Shown piece after piece: positions 30,887 to 38,589 of a stretch of DNA of 42,028 bases. Within the stretch, counting starts at the first letter, position 1. Each line of letters starts with the position of its first letter. The position numbers and the translations under genes are program-made. The notes beneath the pieces were generated by a model. That model ran no database searches. It saw nothing but the letters and a program-made list of their open reading frames with translations, and was not told the DNA's origin. Origin of the DNA: Secundilactobacillus oryzae JCM 18671 (GTDB taxonomy: Bacteria; Bacillota; Bacilli; Lactobacillales; Lactobacillaceae); NCBI RefSeq assembly GCF_000740055.1, contig NZ_BBJM01000018.1, positions 1 to 42,028 of the forward strand, written 5' to 3'.

Positions 30887-30915
30887 AGTTTAATCCCACA
30901 AATGGGACAAGTCCA
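30887..30915 (-). promoter_or_regulatory. Possible tRNA-Pro promoter
   Basis: TGGACT (30910-30915), 17-base spacer, TAAACT (30887-30892). The -10 is identical to that of the tRNA-Val cluster promoter. Weak -35; predicted only. Confidence 0.4.
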
Positions 30916-30953
30916 TGCCTAATTTAGATTTGGGGGCCTTTAACAATCGACTT

Positions 30954-31679
30954 TCAAAGGGCAACAACGTTTTGATGCTGCTTAGGCAATAACTGCGCAA
31001 TCATACGCACCGTGTCCGATGCAGTAAAAAGCGGTATTTGGTGGGTCAACGCAAATTGTGCTAATTGCTCGGTCGTTTGCGACTCAGGATCCAGACTCAC
31101 AGCGAACGCCACCTCTTCACCACTCGGTTCATTAACGGCTGTATATGCAGATACTCGATACCCTGCCTGCTCTAAAGCTAGTTTTAACGGCGTCGATAGT
31201 CCGACTTCCAAAACAGTGTTGACTACTTGATTTGCATCAAAACCATAACTAGCCACCAACGCTTGCTGGAATGCTGTCGCTAGTTTAGCCCCGGCGCCCA
31301 TCACCTCTCCCGTCGATTTCATCTCTGGGCTTAAGACTGTCGGTGCGCCGGGAAGCTTTGCAAATGAGAAGACCGGTGCTTTAACCGCAATAACATCTGG
31401 CACAACATCTAATCCCGCTGGCAGGTCAAGATCTTGAAGTGTTTTTCCTAAAATCAATTGGGTTGCTAATTGTGCTAGGTGCCGATGCGTCACTTTACTC
31501 ATGAACGGTACCGTCCGGGATGCCCGGGGATTAACCTCAATAACGTATACCTGATCTGCTACGACGAATTGGATGTTCATCATCCCCACACAAGTGACTC
31601 GTTGCCCAATCTTCGTCGCAATTTGAACAATCTCTTGTTGCTGATCCAGTGTTAAACGCTGCAGTGGATAGACTGCCAT
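30954..31679 (-). pseudogene. carB: carB remnant: C-terminal quarter of carbamoyl-phosphate synthetase large chain
   Basis: 241 codons matching the end of CarB. They begin at MAVYPLQRLTLDQQ in the second ATP-grasp half, include the magnesium/ATP motif VIEVNPRASRTVPF, and continue through the C-terminal MGS-like allosteric domain (GYRVSAYTAVNE, TASDTVRMIAQLL). Normal CarB has over 1000 residues, so about three quarters, including the first synthetase half, are missing. Sequence upstream of this ATG is carA in another frame. The joint leaves AGGAG five bases before the ATG, so the fragment could be translated, but it cannot be an active synthetase. Confidence 0.9.
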
Positions 31680-32386
31680 CGAATCTCCTGAAGTGGATAG
31701 GTCTGTGTCAACTGATGAATAAGTGGCAAGACCGTTTGGTAGTCCTCAGGGTTCCCTGGGCCGTTTGACAACAAAATACCATCCGAATTTAACGCCTGAA
31801 TTTCAGCAAACGATGTTGTCGGCGGAACGACCACGACCACAGCGCCTAAATTCGTCAGGCTGTTGATAATGTCCTGCTTTGTCCCAAAATCAATGAGAAC
31901 AACTTTTGGCGACTCGTTGCTTAAAGTTGACGGATTAGTCGCTGGATATGATTCAGTCACTCCCCATTGACCTGGTGAAGATTCAACTGGATAGTTGGTC
32001 AATTTGGCGCGCACAGCGCCTTTCGCGCTACGCACAATTTTAGTCAGTTGACGTGTGTCAATCTCCGCAATTCCAGGAACATGATTTTGCACCAAAAGTT
32101 CATTCACCCCGAGTTGAGCCGAAAGATTGGGGGCCAGTTCTTGAAGAATCACAGCACTTGCGGCAACCTGGTTCGATTGGTTAGCATGGGCATCGAGGCC
32201 ATAATTGCCGATTAACGGATAAGTGAACATCACTAACTGGTTCGTGTAAGATGGATCGGTCAATGTTTCTTGATAGCCCGTCATGTTGGTCGTAAAGACA
32301 AGTTCACCCGTGCGTTCGGCAGAGAGATCTCCGCATGCTCGCCCAATGAAAACCTGACCATTTTCGAGCGTTAAGTATTTTTTCAT
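31652..32386 (-). pseudogene. carA: carA remnant: N-terminal two thirds of carbamoyl-phosphate synthetase small chain
   Basis: About 230 genuine codons: MKKYLTLENGQVFIGRACGD, the N-terminal domain with ANQSNQVAASAVI and GIAEIDTRQLTKI, and the start of the glutaminase domain (VLIDFGTKQDI, LLSNGPGNPED). After QTYPL, where FGICLGHQ with the catalytic cysteine should follow, the reading passes into carB DNA in the wrong frame and stops 12 or so codons later. The nucleophile and the glutaminase His/Glu pair are lost. Start ATG follows GGAAAGG. Arginine-type operon, judging from the ARG-box-like site upstream. Confidence 0.92.
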
Positions 32387-32408
32387 ATAACCAATCCTTT
32401 CCTAATAA

Positions 32409-32437
32409 AAGCTAAACGTTTAGAAAGGCTTTGTCAA
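32409..32437 (-). promoter_or_regulatory. Candidate carA promoter
   Basis: TTGACA (32432-32437) with a 17-base spacer to TAGCTT (32409-32414), a poor -10. It lies 23 bases before the carA ATG. Weak prediction. Confidence 0.35.
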
Positions 32438-32440
32438 CCC

Positions 32441-32452
32441 AATTTATACATA
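32441..32452 (-). promoter_or_regulatory. Possible second ARG half-site
   Basis: TATGTATAAATT on the minus strand repeats the first nine bases of the ARG-box-like site exactly 60 bases further on, next to the carA -35. Only the left half matches. Confidence 0.3.
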
Positions 32453-32494
32453 AAACGGCACTATTTTATATTTTTAATTGATTTTTTCGCCTTA

Positions 32495-32512
32495 TATGGA
32501 TTGTTATACATA
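32495..32512 (-). promoter_or_regulatory. ARG-box-like operator upstream of carA
   Basis: TATGTATAACAATCCATA on the minus strand: an 18-base dyad with TATG-AT and AT-CATA arms, close to the ArgR/AhrC box pattern WNTGAATWWWWATTCANW (three mismatches). It suggests the broken operon was the arginine-regulated carAB rather than a pyrimidine-regulated copy. ArgR binding is inferred. Confidence 0.55.
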
Positions 32513-32554
32513 TATTACGTTAATTCTGTATATCGTTAATTTTGAGTCATTACT

Positions 32555-32596
32555 AAAAATCGAAGCTCACATGTTCTAACGTGTGAGCTTCGATTA
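32555..32596 (-). terminator. Second terminator after the tRNA cluster
   Basis: Perfect 14-base stem (32582-32595 with 32558-32571), ten-base loop, and five T on the minus strand. Tandem with the terminator at 32601-32637, and it isolates carA from tRNA transcription. Confidence 0.85.
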
Positions 32597-32600
32597 TTTT

Positions 32601-32637
32601 AAAAACAAAAAACACCGATCCAATAGGACCGATGTTT
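32601..32637 (-). terminator. First terminator after the tRNA cluster
   Basis: 12-base stem (32626-32637 with 32610-32621) that pairs fully only as minus-strand RNA, where both non-Watson-Crick positions are G-U. The loop is four bases and a T-rich run follows. It begins ten bases after tRNA-Arg. Confidence 0.8.
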
Positions 32638-32646
32638 AATAAATGA

Positions 32647-32720
32647 TGCACCCAGTAGGAGTCGAACCTACAACCTTCTGATTCGTAGTCAGACACTCTA
32701 TCCAGTTGCGCTATGGGTGC
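32647..32720 (-). tRNA. tRNA-Arg (ACG)
   Basis: 74 bases, cloverleaf with acceptor GCACCCA/TGGGTGC and anticodon loop CTACGAA (anticodon ACG). CCA not encoded. Last tRNA of the cluster. Confidence 0.95.
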
Positions 32721-32739
32721 AAAATATAAAAATGTTAAA

Positions 32740-32825
32740 TGCCGAGGACCGGGATCGAACCGGTACGGTCATCACTGACCGCAGGATTTTAAGTCCTGTG
32801 CGTCTGCCAATTCCGCCACCCCGGC
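32740..32825 (-). tRNA. tRNA-Leu (TAA)
   Basis: 86 bases with the long variable arm of tRNA-Leu (CGGTCA/TGACCG). Anticodon loop CTTAAAA gives TAA. Acceptor GCCGGGG/CCTCGGC with one G-U. Confidence 0.95.
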
Positions 32826-32839
32826 AAGGGTTGGTACAA

Positions 32840-32911
32840 AGCGGAAGACGGGATTCGAACCCGCGACCCCCACCATGGCAAGGTGATGTTCTACCACTGA
32901 ACTACTTCCGC
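32840..32911 (-). tRNA. tRNA-Gly (GCC)
   Basis: 72 bases including discriminator U; acceptor GCGGAAG/CTTCCGC; anticodon loop TTGCCAT gives GCC. Confidence 0.95.
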
Positions 32912-32917
32912 ATATGA

Positions 32918-32991
32918 TGCCGACTAGACGATTCGAACGCCCGACCTCCTCATTACTAGTGAGGCGCTCTAACCAACTGAGCTAAGTCGGC
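32918..32991 (-). tRNA. tRNA-Thr (AGT)
   Basis: 74 bases; acceptor GCCGACT/AGTCGGC; anticodon loop CTAGTAA gives AGT. Confidence 0.94.
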
Positions 32992-33018
32992 ATATGCATA
33001 CCGTTTTATTGGTATAAG

Positions 33019-33101
33019 TGCGGGTGAAGGGACTCGAACCCCCACGTCATAAAGACACTAGAACCTAAATCTAGCGCGTCTGCCAGTTCCGCCACACCCG
33101 C
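33019..33101 (-). tRNA. tRNA-Leu (TAG)
   Basis: 83 bases with a long variable arm; acceptor GCGGGTG pairs with the 3' CACCCGC; anticodon loop TTTAGGT gives TAG. Confidence 0.95.
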
Positions 33102-33120
33102 ATGGATGGAAAACTGGAAA

Positions 33121-33193
33121 TGAGCCGTGACAGTCTCGAACTGTCGACCCTCTGATTAAAAGTCAGATGCTCTACCAACTGAGCTAACGGCTC
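33121..33193 (-). tRNA. tRNA-Lys (TTT)
   Basis: 73 bases; acceptor GAGCCGT/ACGGCTC; anticodon loop CTTTTAA gives TTT. Confidence 0.95.
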
Positions 33194-33195
33194 AA

Positions 33196-33268
33196 TGGAG
33201 GATACAGGGCTCGAACCTGTGACCCTCTGCTTGTAAGGCAGACGCTCTCCCAACTGAGCTAATCCTCC
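33196..33268 (-). tRNA. tRNA-Val (TAC)
   Basis: 73 bases; acceptor GGAGGAT/ATCCTCC; anticodon loop CTTACAA gives TAC. First tRNA of the cluster, two bases from tRNA-Lys. Confidence 0.95.
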
Positions 33269-33329
33269 ATCATGTACGCCTCAAAAATGGTGAACATATA
33301 ATGATCGACATCTCCGAAACAACTATGCT

Positions 33330-33358
33330 AGTTTATCATCTCATGAAACGCTTGTCAA
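33330..33358 (-). promoter_or_regulatory. Promoter of the seven-tRNA cluster
   Basis: TTGACA (33353-33358), 17-base spacer ending in TGA (extended -10), then TAAACT (33330-33335). The cluster is therefore transcribed by itself and not as the tail of an rRNA operon. Confidence 0.75.
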
Positions 33359-33535
33359 CTAATTTTCTATCTTTTTTTGAATAGATATTCAGTTACAAAA
33401 AGCAATGAACTGTACCAGCAAGAAATATGATACTCCCTTCTCCATCAAATTACTAGTCTTTTTTTAAATTAATTTCCTTACTGCGGCAATTAATTCATCC
33501 CCATTGAACTTACGTGCTCTTTTTTTGTCAGTACA

Positions 33536-33571
33536 GAAAAACGCCCTCATTCATAAATGAATAAGGACGCC
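33536..33571 (-). terminator. serS terminator
   Basis: 14-base stem (33557-33570 with 33541-33554) with three G-U pairs that exist only in the minus-strand RNA, a two-base loop, then a T-run. It begins 16 bases after the serS stop. Confidence 0.8.
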
Positions 33572-33586
33572 TCTAATTTATAAACA

Positions 33587-34864
33587 TTAATCTTCTTTAG
33601 TAATTAACTCTTGACCACCCATGTATGGACGGAGAACTTCTGGAATCGTAACGGTACCATCAGCATTTTGGTAGTTTTCCAAAATAGCGGCAACCGCACG
33701 ACCTACAGCTAAACCTGAACCGTTCAATGCATGAACGAACTGGAGCTTACCATTCTCATCACGATACTGAATGTGAGCTCGACGGGCTTGGAAATCAGTC
33801 GTGTTTGAGCAACTTGAGATTTCACGGTAACGATCTTGGGCTGGTAACCAAACTTCCAAGTCATGCGTCATAGCGGCCGTAAAGCTCATGTCGCCGGTCG
33901 TCAATGTGATGACATGGTATGGAATTCCTAATTGTTTGAGCAGATCTTCCGCGTGGTTCGTCATCTTTTCGAGCTCATTCCATGAGTCCTCAGGCTTCGT
34001 AAACTTCACCATTTCTACCTTGTTAAATTGATGGAGACGAATAAGACCACGGGTATCCTTACCAGCACTCCCAGCTTCAGAACGGAAGGCAGGACTTAGG
34101 GCAGTGAAACGTACCGGCAGTTTTTCTTCAGGAATAACCTCATCGCGGTAGTAGTTAACCAATGGCACTTCGGCGGTTGGAATCAAAATTTCATCTTCAT
34201 TTTCCAACTTGTACACGTCTTCTGTGAACTTAGGGAATTGGCCAGTGCCATACATTGAGGCTGAATTCACCATGTATGGTGGCAAGATTTCCTTGAATCC
34301 AGCTTTAGCGTTTGAATCCAAGAAGAAGTTATACAGTGCTCGTTCCAAACGTGCACCCTGACCAACGTAGTATAAGAATCGGCTTCCTGAAACCTTAGCA
34401 CCTCGTTCGAAATCCAGAATTCCCAAGTCTTCGCCAATTTCAAAGTGGGCCTTTGGTGTGAAATCAAATTGCCGAGGTTCACCCCATTTACGTAGCTCGA
34501 CACTACCCTCTTCAGTTAAACCGATTGGGGCATTGTCGTTGGGAATATTTGGTAAATGAGCTGTCTTATCTTGAACTTGAGCTTCAAGTTCCGTGAGTTC
34601 TTCATCCATTTCCTTGATTTCTTTGCTGACCTTTTGCATTTCAGCAATTTTATCATCGGCATTTTCCTTGTTGCGCTTCAATTGAGAAATTTCATCAGAG
34701 ACTTGGTTACGAGTAGCCTTCATCCCCTCACTCTTCAAAATAAAATCCCGGCGTTTTTGGTCAAGCGCGAGCAAGGCATCGATTTCCGCTGCCTCAACAC
34801 CACGAGTTGCCAGCTTTTCCTTAACAAAATCAGTTTCTTGACGAATCAGTTTTAAATCTAACAT
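33587..34864 (-). CDS. serS: Serine--tRNA ligase
   Basis: 425 residues, full length. The N-terminal long coiled-coil arm (about 28-100, rich in Lys/Glu) binds the variable arm of tRNA-Ser. The class II core contains motif 2 [21 protein letters not shown] and motif 3 near [18 protein letters not shown]. Charges tRNA-Ser (and selenocysteine tRNA where present). ATG start seven bases after AAAGGAG. Regulated by the T-box leader upstream. Confidence 0.98.
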   Translation of the reverse strand: MLDLKLIRQETDFVKEKLATRGVEAAEIDALLALDQKRRDFILKSEGMKATRNQVSDEISQLKRNKENADDKIAEMQKVSKEIKEMDEELTELEAQVQDKTAHLPNIPNDNAPIGLTEEGSVELRKWGEPRQFDFTPKAHFEIGEDLGILDFERGAKVSGSRFLYYVGQGARLERALYNFFLDSNAKAGFKEILPPYMVNSASMYGTGQFPKFTEDVYKLENEDEILIPTAEVPLVNYYRDEVIPEEKLPVRFTALSPAFRSEAGSAGKDTRGLIRLHQFNKVEMVKFTKPEDSWNELEKMTNHAEDLLKQLGIPYHVITLTTGDMSFTAAMTHDLEVWLPAQDRYREISSCSNTTDFQARRAHIQYRDENGKLQFVHALNGSGLAVGRAVAAILENYQNADGTVTIPEVLRPYMGGQELITKED

Positions 34865-34894
34865 GAGTAATCTCCTTTCAAATTAGCGAGGGTA

Positions 34895-34935
34895 CAAAAA
34901 AAGACCTCCTCCCAACAAATTGGGACGAAGGTCTT
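34895..34935 (-). terminator. T-box terminator of serS
   Basis: AAGACCT pairs with AGGTCTT, with an inner CCCAA/TTGGG stem and a run of seven T on the minus strand. It is the terminator alternative of the T-box switch and overlaps the sequence downstream of the T-box motif. Confidence 0.85.
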
Positions 34936-35104
34936 CGCGGTACCACCCAAGTTCATAGACGTTGTCTACACACTCACGAAAATAACGGCTTTAACCGTGC
35001 GGCATTACCCGCCCGCATTAACACACTGGAATTTCGAGTTGATAGTTCTCACCAGCCACTATCTCTCTGACCCCTCTACTTAGGTGTGTTGCGTTTGATT
35101 GATT
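34895..35104 (-). promoter_or_regulatory. T-box riboswitch controlling serS
   Basis: The leader carries the T-box core GGGTGGTACCGCG (34936-34948) that binds the uncharged tRNA acceptor end, followed by the terminator/antiterminator. The 5' part contains a long stem I region with AACTATC / GATAGT arms, and a TCC (serine) triplet in the probable specifier loop. Uncharged tRNA-Ser would promote read-through into serS. Family assignment is secure; the exact specifier was assigned by eye. Confidence 0.92.
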
Positions 35105-35110
35105 ACATGT

Positions 35111-35139
35111 ATCATACGCTATTTTGCTAAATTTCTCAA
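35111..35139 (-). promoter_or_regulatory. serS promoter
   Basis: TTGAGA (35134-35139), 17-base spacer, TATGAT (35111-35116). It sits between the kinase stop and the T-box leader. Confidence 0.7.
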
Positions 35140-35142
35140 ATA

Positions 35143-35775
35143 TTATAAAGTTGCGATTTTTTCATCGATTAGTTGAAGCACTTGCCCACGCTCAGCTGGG
35201 TTTTCAACGAAGTCATACTTGTCACCATCAATTTGGATCTTTTCTGACTTATCGTAGTTGTTGTACCAGTCTGTGTAGCGTTCATCTAATTCTTTGTAAT
35301 ATTCGAATAAGCTTGGATCTTGTTCGATTTGTTCGAATGAACGACCGCGCTTCTTAATCCGCTTCAACATCGTGTCAAACGAGATGTTGATGTGAATCAA
35401 TAAGTCCGGATTCTTCTTAACGTCTTGCTCTGGCAATTCTTCCATCATGTTGTTCAACAATGAATCGTAGGTTGCAACCTCAGTACTAGTAGCTCGACCT
35501 AAGTCAGCGTTCAAATGGAATAGTAGTGAATCTTCAAAAATCGAGCGATCCATAACGCTCAATTTATCTGAAGCGGCTGCCTTGATACTATCAAGGCGTG
35601 TGTTTAAGAAATAGATTTGAAGTAAGAAAGCGTACTTTTTAGGATCCTTGTAGAATAATGGCAAAATTTCGTTATCGTCCACTGATTCGTAAAAAGCAGG
35701 TTTACTTAGATGGTCAGCTAATAGGTTTGTGAGGCTGGTCTTACCAGCCCCAATCGTTCCGGATACTACAAGCAT
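35143..35775 (-). CDS. Deoxynucleoside kinase (dAK/dGK family)
   Basis: 210 residues from the ATG giving MLVVSGTIGAGKTSLTNLLA, nine bases after AAGGAG. A frame opening 22 codons earlier runs through the promoter and is not used. P-loop GTIGAGKT at 6-13, the DRSIFEDSLLF motif (DRS lid of deoxynucleoside kinases), and arginine-rich KRIKKRGRSFEQ near residue 145-155. Phosphorylates deoxyadenosine or deoxyguanosine for dNTP salvage, important in lactobacilli. Which base it prefers cannot be told. Many lactobacilli carry two adjacent paralogues; only one is here. Confidence 0.9.
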   Translation of the reverse strand: MLVVSGTIGAGKTSLTNLLADHLSKPAFYESVDDNEILPLFYKDPKKYAFLLQIYFLNTRLDSIKAAASDKLSVMDRSIFEDSLLFHLNADLGRATSTEVATYDSLLNNMMEELPEQDVKKNPDLLIHINISFDTMLKRIKKRGRSFEQIEQDPSLFEYYKELDERYTDWYNNYDKSEKIQIDGDKYDFVENPAERGQVLQLIDEKIATL

Positions 35776-35813
35776 GAGGGGTCGCTCCTTTAATTTAAAT
35801 ATCAACACAATAT

Positions 35814-35841
35814 ATTGTACCATCCGGATAGCAAAAAGCAA
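35814..35841 (-). promoter_or_regulatory. Promoter of the deoxynucleoside kinase gene
   Basis: TTGCTT (35836-35841), 16-base spacer ending in TGG (extended -10), TACAAT (35814-35819). Confidence 0.6.
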
Positions 35842-35869
35842 TATGTCGTGGTGAATCCCCTCAACTTTT

Positions 35870-36922
35870 TTAGTCTGTTACCGTTTGGACGTCGAACACT
35901 TCAATATTATCTAGACCACCATATACGGTGTACCACGGTTTAGCTCCTTGCTCCAAAATGGTTGCTAGGTCACGAACGTTTTGTTTACCCTTGGTGTCTA
36001 ACCAGTTAATCAAACCGGCCTCACCTTTGTTCAGGTAAACGTCAATCCCCTCAATCCAAGTTGCTCGCCCACTCAGAACGCCGGAAAAGCCAGAATCTGC
36101 TTCGGCCGCCAGTTGCAATTCTTTTTGAAAGACGGGCGTTGGAACACCAGCGCTTAAGAAAATGTATGGGCGTGTCACGAGTTCTTTCATTTGGTGAAGA
36201 TAGCCCTTTGCCTCAGCTTCCGTATAAACGGGTTCAACTTCAGCATCCGTCATGCCTTCAACATAATCAGGATTAAATGGCATTTCTAGCTTCAAGACAT
36301 CCACATGATATTCCGGTTTAGTGAACTCCTTGATTGATCGGAGAACCAGTTCCGGTTTGGCAGCCGCAAACTCACGTGATTTGCTACCGCCGATTTGATC
36401 GTCATAAGTAATGATTTCGAGGAAAATTGGAATGTCTGCTGCAGCGGCTTCCGTCCCATAGCGCTGGACAAATGCTTTCTTCACGGCTTGAATATCATCC
36501 GAATCGTTAGGGTTAAAATATAATAGAACCTTCAAAGCATCTGCGCCCTTTTCAACCATCATGTGTGCGGATTGATTCTCAATCAGCTTAGGTAACCGAC
36601 CCGGTGTGTCGACATTGTATCCTGTTTGCTCGTAAGAAACGATTAATCCGGTCGCAGGATCTTTAGCTTCAATGCCCTTGAATCCCATTTCTTCGTCAAT
36701 TAGCATGGCCGAAGCTTCTGCACTCAGTTGTTGCGAAACTAGGCGTTTAAAGTCATAGACCAATTCCATATCGAACACCTTACCATTCCGTTCCGTACCC
36801 GCTTTTAGCATCTTCACAATTGACCCACGTTGGTCAATTGCTAGTGCGTTAATAATCCCACTATCAGTGGCTAAGCGCGACATCTTTTCAAATTTACCCC
36901 TTGATAATCTTTTCTTTGTCAT
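35870..36922 (-). CDS. lacD: Tagatose 1,6-diphosphate aldolase (LacD family)
   Basis: 350 residues from ATG eight bases after GGAG (a GTG three codons earlier overlaps that site). Cleaves tagatose 1,6-bisphosphate to dihydroxyacetone phosphate and glyceraldehyde 3-phosphate. The fold is a class I aldolase barrel: ALAIDQRGS near the N-terminus, LEIITYD with the catalytic glutamate, and VLKLEMPFN with the Schiff-base lysine. It is slightly longer than the roughly 325 residues of typical LacD. No other lac/tagatose gene is beside it, so the substrate in vivo is uncertain; related aldolases also accept fructose and sulfo-sugar phosphates. Confidence 0.85.
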   Translation of the reverse strand: MTKKRLSRGKFEKMSRLATDSGIINALAIDQRGSIVKMLKAGTERNGKVFDMELVYDFKRLVSQQLSAEASAMLIDEEMGFKGIEAKDPATGLIVSYEQTGYNVDTPGRLPKLIENQSAHMMVEKGADALKVLLYFNPNDSDDIQAVKKAFVQRYGTEAAAADIPIFLEIITYDDQIGGSKSREFAAAKPELVLRSIKEFTKPEYHVDVLKLEMPFNPDYVEGMTDAEVEPVYTEAEAKGYLHQMKELVTRPYIFLSAGVPTPVFQKELQLAAEADSGFSGVLSGRATWIEGIDVYLNKGEAGLINWLDTKGKQNVRDLATILEQGAKPWYTVYGGLDNIEVFDVQTVTD

Positions 36923-36947
36923 CCAGCTCACTCCTGTAAATATAATA

Positions 36948-36977
36948 TGTATACCATTATGGCGATACCGTTTTCAA
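36948..36977 (-). promoter_or_regulatory. lacD promoter with a GTATAC-centred dyad
   Basis: TTGAAA (36972-36977), 18-base spacer ending TGG, then TATACA (36948-36953). The -10 lies in an imperfect dyad (ATAATG and TATTAT arms around GTATAC) that could be an operator. No regulator gene is nearby. Confidence 0.5.
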
Positions 36978-37002
36978 AAAGCAAGATTTTTGAGTGAAAA
37001 AA

Positions 37003-37038
37003 CAAAAAAAGACCGAATCCGAGAAAACGAATTCAGTC
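37003..37038 (-). terminator. Terminator of the downstream permease gene
   Basis: 11-base stem (37028-37038 with 37011-37021) with two G-U pairs, six-base loop, seven T on the minus strand; nine bases after the stop at 37048. Confidence 0.85.
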
Positions 37039-37047
37039 AACAAATCC

Positions 37048-38505
37048 TTATTTATCAAGTCTTTCAAAGGTGTGGGAAAGATCAATTTTTTCTAGTGAAA
37101 TTAATTTTGTTCGGTAACGAATCTTGTAATAGCTATATAGACCAATGAAGATTGGGACACTCAAATAGGTTATTGAGATTTGTTGCCAGTTAAAATTCGT
37201 AAAGGCATCTAAATCCTGACCGACGATAATCAACAGACACAAAATGAGTGCGAAGATTGGGCCAATTGGGAATAACTTGGCATGATACTTCAATTCGCTA
37301 ATATGGTGCCCCTGTTTGATAAAGGCTCGCCGAAAGCGAAAATGCGATAAGGCAATTCCCAGCCAAGCGATGAAGCCAGTCAATCCGGAAGCTGCCACCA
37401 ACCAGATGTAGATCTTGGGCCCTGCGATACTAGCGATAAACGTCAACGCACCAACGACCGTCGTCATAATCTGGGCGTTCAATGGCACGCCAGTTCTGGT
37501 TGTTTTAGTAAAGGCCTTAGAAGCATAACCTTGTACCGCCAGTGAATATAGCATTCGGGATGATGCATACATCCCCGAGTTGGCTGCCGAAATCACTGAC
37601 GTTAAAATGACCGCGTTCATGACACTTGCCGCAGCTGCTAATCCCGCCCGCTGAAAGACCAGCGTGAAGGGACTAATCGCAATATCTGAAGCGGATGAGC
37701 CCAATAGTTGTGGACTCGTGTACGGAATGATGCAGGCAATCACAAAAATCGACAGAATATAAAACAAGATAATTCGCCAAAAGACTTGGTTAATCGCCTT
37801 CGGAATACTTTTTTCAGGATCCTTAGATTCACCAGCCGTAATACCAACTAGCTCTGTACCTTGGAATGAGAATCCAGCAACCACGAAAACGCTCAAAATT
37901 GTTGGAATTCCGCCAACAAATGGTGCTTCTTTACGGGTAAAGTTTTCTAATCCGGTTGCGTGACCACCCATGATACCGAAAATGGTTGCAACACCAACAG
38001 CTAAAAAGATAAACACGGTGACCACTTTGATCATCGCCATCCAGTACTCCGACTCACCAAATGCTTTAACGGTCAGCGCATTAAGCATGAAGATGATAAC
38101 TAAGACGAGGACACTCCAGATCCAGCCCGGAATGTCAGGTAGCCAAAATTTCATAACTAACGCGGCGGTCGAGATATCAACCGCTAACGTAATCGCCCAG
38201 TTAAACCAATAATTCCAACCCATTGCAAATCCCATTGCGGGATCGACATACTTAGTCGCATAAGCTGCAAACGAACCAGAGACCGGCATATACGTTGCCA
38301 TTTCTCCAAGACTGGTCATTAAGAAATACACCATAAGTCCCATCGCGGTGTAGGCGACTAAAGCGCCTCCAGGACCAGCCGTTGAAATTGCTGAACCACT
38401 CGCCACGAAAAGGCCAGTTCCGATACTACCACCCAGCGCAATCATTGAAACATGCCGGGTCTTTAATTCTCGCTTAACCTGATGACTTCCTTGGTCATCT
38501 GCCAT
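37048..38505 (-). CDS. Amino acid permease, AAT/APC family (LysP paralogue)
   Basis: 485 residues with about twelve hydrophobic segments. Begins with the family signature LKTRHVSMIALGGSIGTGLF, continues with SGSAISTAGPGGALVAY and SGSFAAYATKYVDPAMGFAM. Proton-driven uptake of an amino acid across the membrane. It is clearly a paralogue of the product of 38636-40132 and aligns with it over its whole length. The genes are adjacent and in the same direction, so a tandem duplication is likely. Unlike the neighbour it has an ordinary promoter and no riboswitch, so its substrate may differ. ATG at 38505 preferred over GTG at 38514, which is only two bases from AAAGG. Confidence 0.85.
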   Translation of the reverse strand: MADDQGSHQVKRELKTRHVSMIALGGSIGTGLFVASGSAISTAGPGGALVAYTAMGLMVYFLMTSLGEMATYMPVSGSFAAYATKYVDPAMGFAMGWNYWFNWAITLAVDISTAALVMKFWLPDIPGWIWSVLVLVIIFMLNALTVKAFGESEYWMAMIKVVTVFIFLAVGVATIFGIMGGHATGLENFTRKEAPFVGGIPTILSVFVVAGFSFQGTELVGITAGESKDPEKSIPKAINQVFWRIILFYILSIFVIACIIPYTSPQLLGSSASDIAISPFTLVFQRAGLAAAASVMNAVILTSVISAANSGMYASSRMLYSLAVQGYASKAFTKTTRTGVPLNAQIMTTVVGALTFIASIAGPKIYIWLVAASGLTGFIAWLGIALSHFRFRRAFIKQGHHISELKYHAKLFPIGPIFALILCLLIIVGQDLDAFTNFNWQQISITYLSVPIFIGLYSYYKIRYRTKLISLEKIDLSHTFERLDK

Positions 38506-38549
38506 GATATTCACAACCTTTAAATTTGTTAACTCTCAATCTCGCCTAA

Positions 38550-38578
38550 ATTGTAACGTGAATAATAGCTGTTTACAA
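38550..38578 (-). promoter_or_regulatory. Promoter of the downstream permease gene
   Basis: TTGTAA (38573-38578), 17-base spacer, TACAAT (38550-38555). Confidence 0.6.
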
Positions 38579-38589
38579 GGTAGACAAAC

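Larger units (their letters stand above)
33269..33586. other. Intergenic stretch between the tRNA cluster and serS
   Basis: 318 bases with the tRNA promoter on one side and the serS terminator on the other. The middle (about 33360-33530) is A/T-rich with several T-runs. I see no rRNA gene and no supported coding region. A 25-codon open minus-strand segment at 33465-33540 has protein-like composition but no start or binding site. Confidence 0.6.

Noticed and set aside
32717-33253. Open frames of 60-66 codons crossing the tRNA cluster on both strands
   Set aside because: They are translations of tRNA genes, which fold as cloverleafs.
33389-33445. 18-residue hydrophobic minus-strand ORF (MEKGVSYFLLVQFIAF), toxin-like
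   Set aside because: No ribosome binding site before its ATG, no antisense RNA gene or terminator around it, and the region is A/T-rich filler.
33465-33540. 25-codon open minus-strand segment ending RKFNGDELIAAVRKLI
   Set aside because: Composition looks protein-like and could be a gene remnant, but it has no start or binding site, overlaps the tail of the serS terminator region, and is too short to identify.
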